DNA from: Mariprofundaceae bacterium
GTDB taxonomy: Bacteria > Pseudomonadota > Zetaproteobacteria > Mariprofundales > Mariprofundaceae
Assembly (NCBI GenBank): GCA_013139875.1
Contig: WSZY01000081.1
Location: forward strand, 1 to 6,367
DNA: 6,367 bases
Direction of reading: 5' to 3'
In this document: positions 6,083 through 6,367 of the stretch, piece after piece
Numbering within the stretch: position 1 is the first letter of the stretch
How the letters are laid out: every line of letters begins with the position of its first letter
The notes under the pieces: generated by a model
What the model was told of the DNA's origin: nothing
Databases searched by the model: none
What the model saw: only the letters and a program-made list of their open reading frames with translations
Made by a program: the position numbers and the translations under genes

Positions 6083-6277
6083 ATGAAAAAATTGTTACTT
6101 ATCCTATCTCTGCCTTTGCTATTGGCAGCCTGTGAACAGGCCAGGGAGGCGGGTGATGAAACTGCCCGTGAAATTACTGGTGGCAACATGATTGAACAGG
6201 GCCGCCAAACGCAACAACAGCTGCATGATATTGACCAGCAACAGCAAGAGCGCTTTAAACAGTTGGATCAACAATAA
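6083..6277 (+). CDS. small glutamine-rich lipoprotein
   Basis: The 64-residue precursor has a type II signal peptide: MKK, a Leu-rich core, and lipobox LAAC with the lipidated cysteine at 17. Glu at the +2 position does not match the Asp inner-membrane retention signal, so outer-membrane placement is likely by the known Lol rule. The mature 47-48 residues are hydrophilic, probably helical, and very rich in Gln (13, with runs at 44-46 and 52-55). I recognise no family; it superficially resembles small entericidin-like or structural lipoproteins. GGGAG (6073-6077) is 5 nt before the ATG. The 21-nt gap from the dioxygenase-like gene suggests it is the last gene of the smpB unit. Confidence 0.8.
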   Translation: MKKLLLILSLPLLLAACEQAREAGDETAREITGGNMIEQGRQTQQQLHDIDQQQQERFKQLDQQ

Positions 6278-6290
6278 AACATTGGGCTAC

Positions 6291-6324
6291 CGAATAACTG
6301 CTTTCGGCTGAAAGCAGTTATTCG
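6291..6324 (+). terminator. perfect 15-bp stem-loop after the smpB unit (possible terminator)
   Basis: CGAATAACTGCTTTC (6291-6305), loop GGCT, and its exact complement at 6310-6324. It starts 13 nt after the lipoprotein stop, the usual place for a terminator, but no T-run follows on either strand. It may work as a 3'-end stabilising hairpin, a processing site or a non-canonical terminator. Confidence 0.45.
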
Positions 6325-6335
6325 TAATGATTACG
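6323..6335. other. 13-nt perfect palindrome
   Basis: CGTAAT-G-ATTACG. It shares its first two bases with the end of the 15-bp hairpin. Its size and symmetry fit an operator half-site pair, but no promoter or divergent gene is visible to support that. Confidence 0.3.
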
Positions 6336-6346
6336 GGCAGACAAAT

Positions 6347-6367
6347 AAAAAAAGGCAGCCCGAAGGC
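6347..6367 (-). terminator. rho-independent terminator on the - strand, cut by the window edge
   Basis: On the - strand the sequence reads GCC, TTCG loop, GGCTGCC, then seven T (complement of 6347-6353). The stem has GGCAGCC at 6354-6360 and the start of its partner at 6365-6367; the rest lies outside. It implies a convergent gene entering from the right on the - strand. If a T-run follows outside the window, it would also stop the + strand smpB unit. Confidence 0.7.

Overview
The window looks like chromosomal DNA of a Gram-negative, probably proteobacterial organism. It has a sigma54 activator, a sigma32-type heat-shock promoter, Sec and lipoprotein signal peptides and a periplasmic c-type cytochrome. 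GC content appears moderate. The combination of a small soluble class I cytochrome c with this gene set would fit an iron- or sulfur-oxidising proteobacterium such as the Zetaproteobacteria, but that is a weak inference from memory, not a demonstrated placement. No mobile element, CRISPR array, tRNA or rRNA is visible. All recognised genes are on the + strand.

Layout: (1) 1-1291 is the tail of an upstream operon: the 3' part of a sigma54-dependent activator whose GAFTGA loop reads GAFAGA, overlapping by 4 bp a small exported protein of unknown function. (2) 1292-3982 is clpB, complete and intact, preceded by a convincing sigma32-like promoter. (3) 3983-4228 is a strongly structured intergenic stretch: overlapping alternative hairpins, a duplicated stem-loop, a G6/C6 hairpin, then a candidate sigma70 promoter and a hairpin-capped leader. 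(4) 4229-4600 encodes a periplasmic monohaem cytochrome c, closed by a clear rho-independent terminator at 4643-4668. (5) 4795-6277 is a tight four-gene unit: smpB, an FMN-binding split-barrel (HugZ/PNPOx-like) protein, a DOPA 4,5-dioxygenase-like protein and a small Gln-rich lipoprotein. Its junctions are TAATG, ATGA and a 21-nt gap. (6) 6278-6367 holds a perfect 15-bp hairpin, a 13-nt palindrome and the first half of a terminator that serves the - strand and is cut by the window edge.

Functionally, ClpB (protein disaggregation) and SmpB (ribosome rescue with tmRNA) are both protein quality-control factors, but a separate cytochrome transcription unit with its own terminator lies between them, so they are not one operon. 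The genes co-transcribed with smpB look like small redox or aromatic-compound enzymes with no obvious link to trans-translation. I see no clearly new system. The points most worth a second look are the structured clpB-cytochrome spacer, the GAFAGA variant, and the smpB start that lacks a Shine-Dalgarno sequence.
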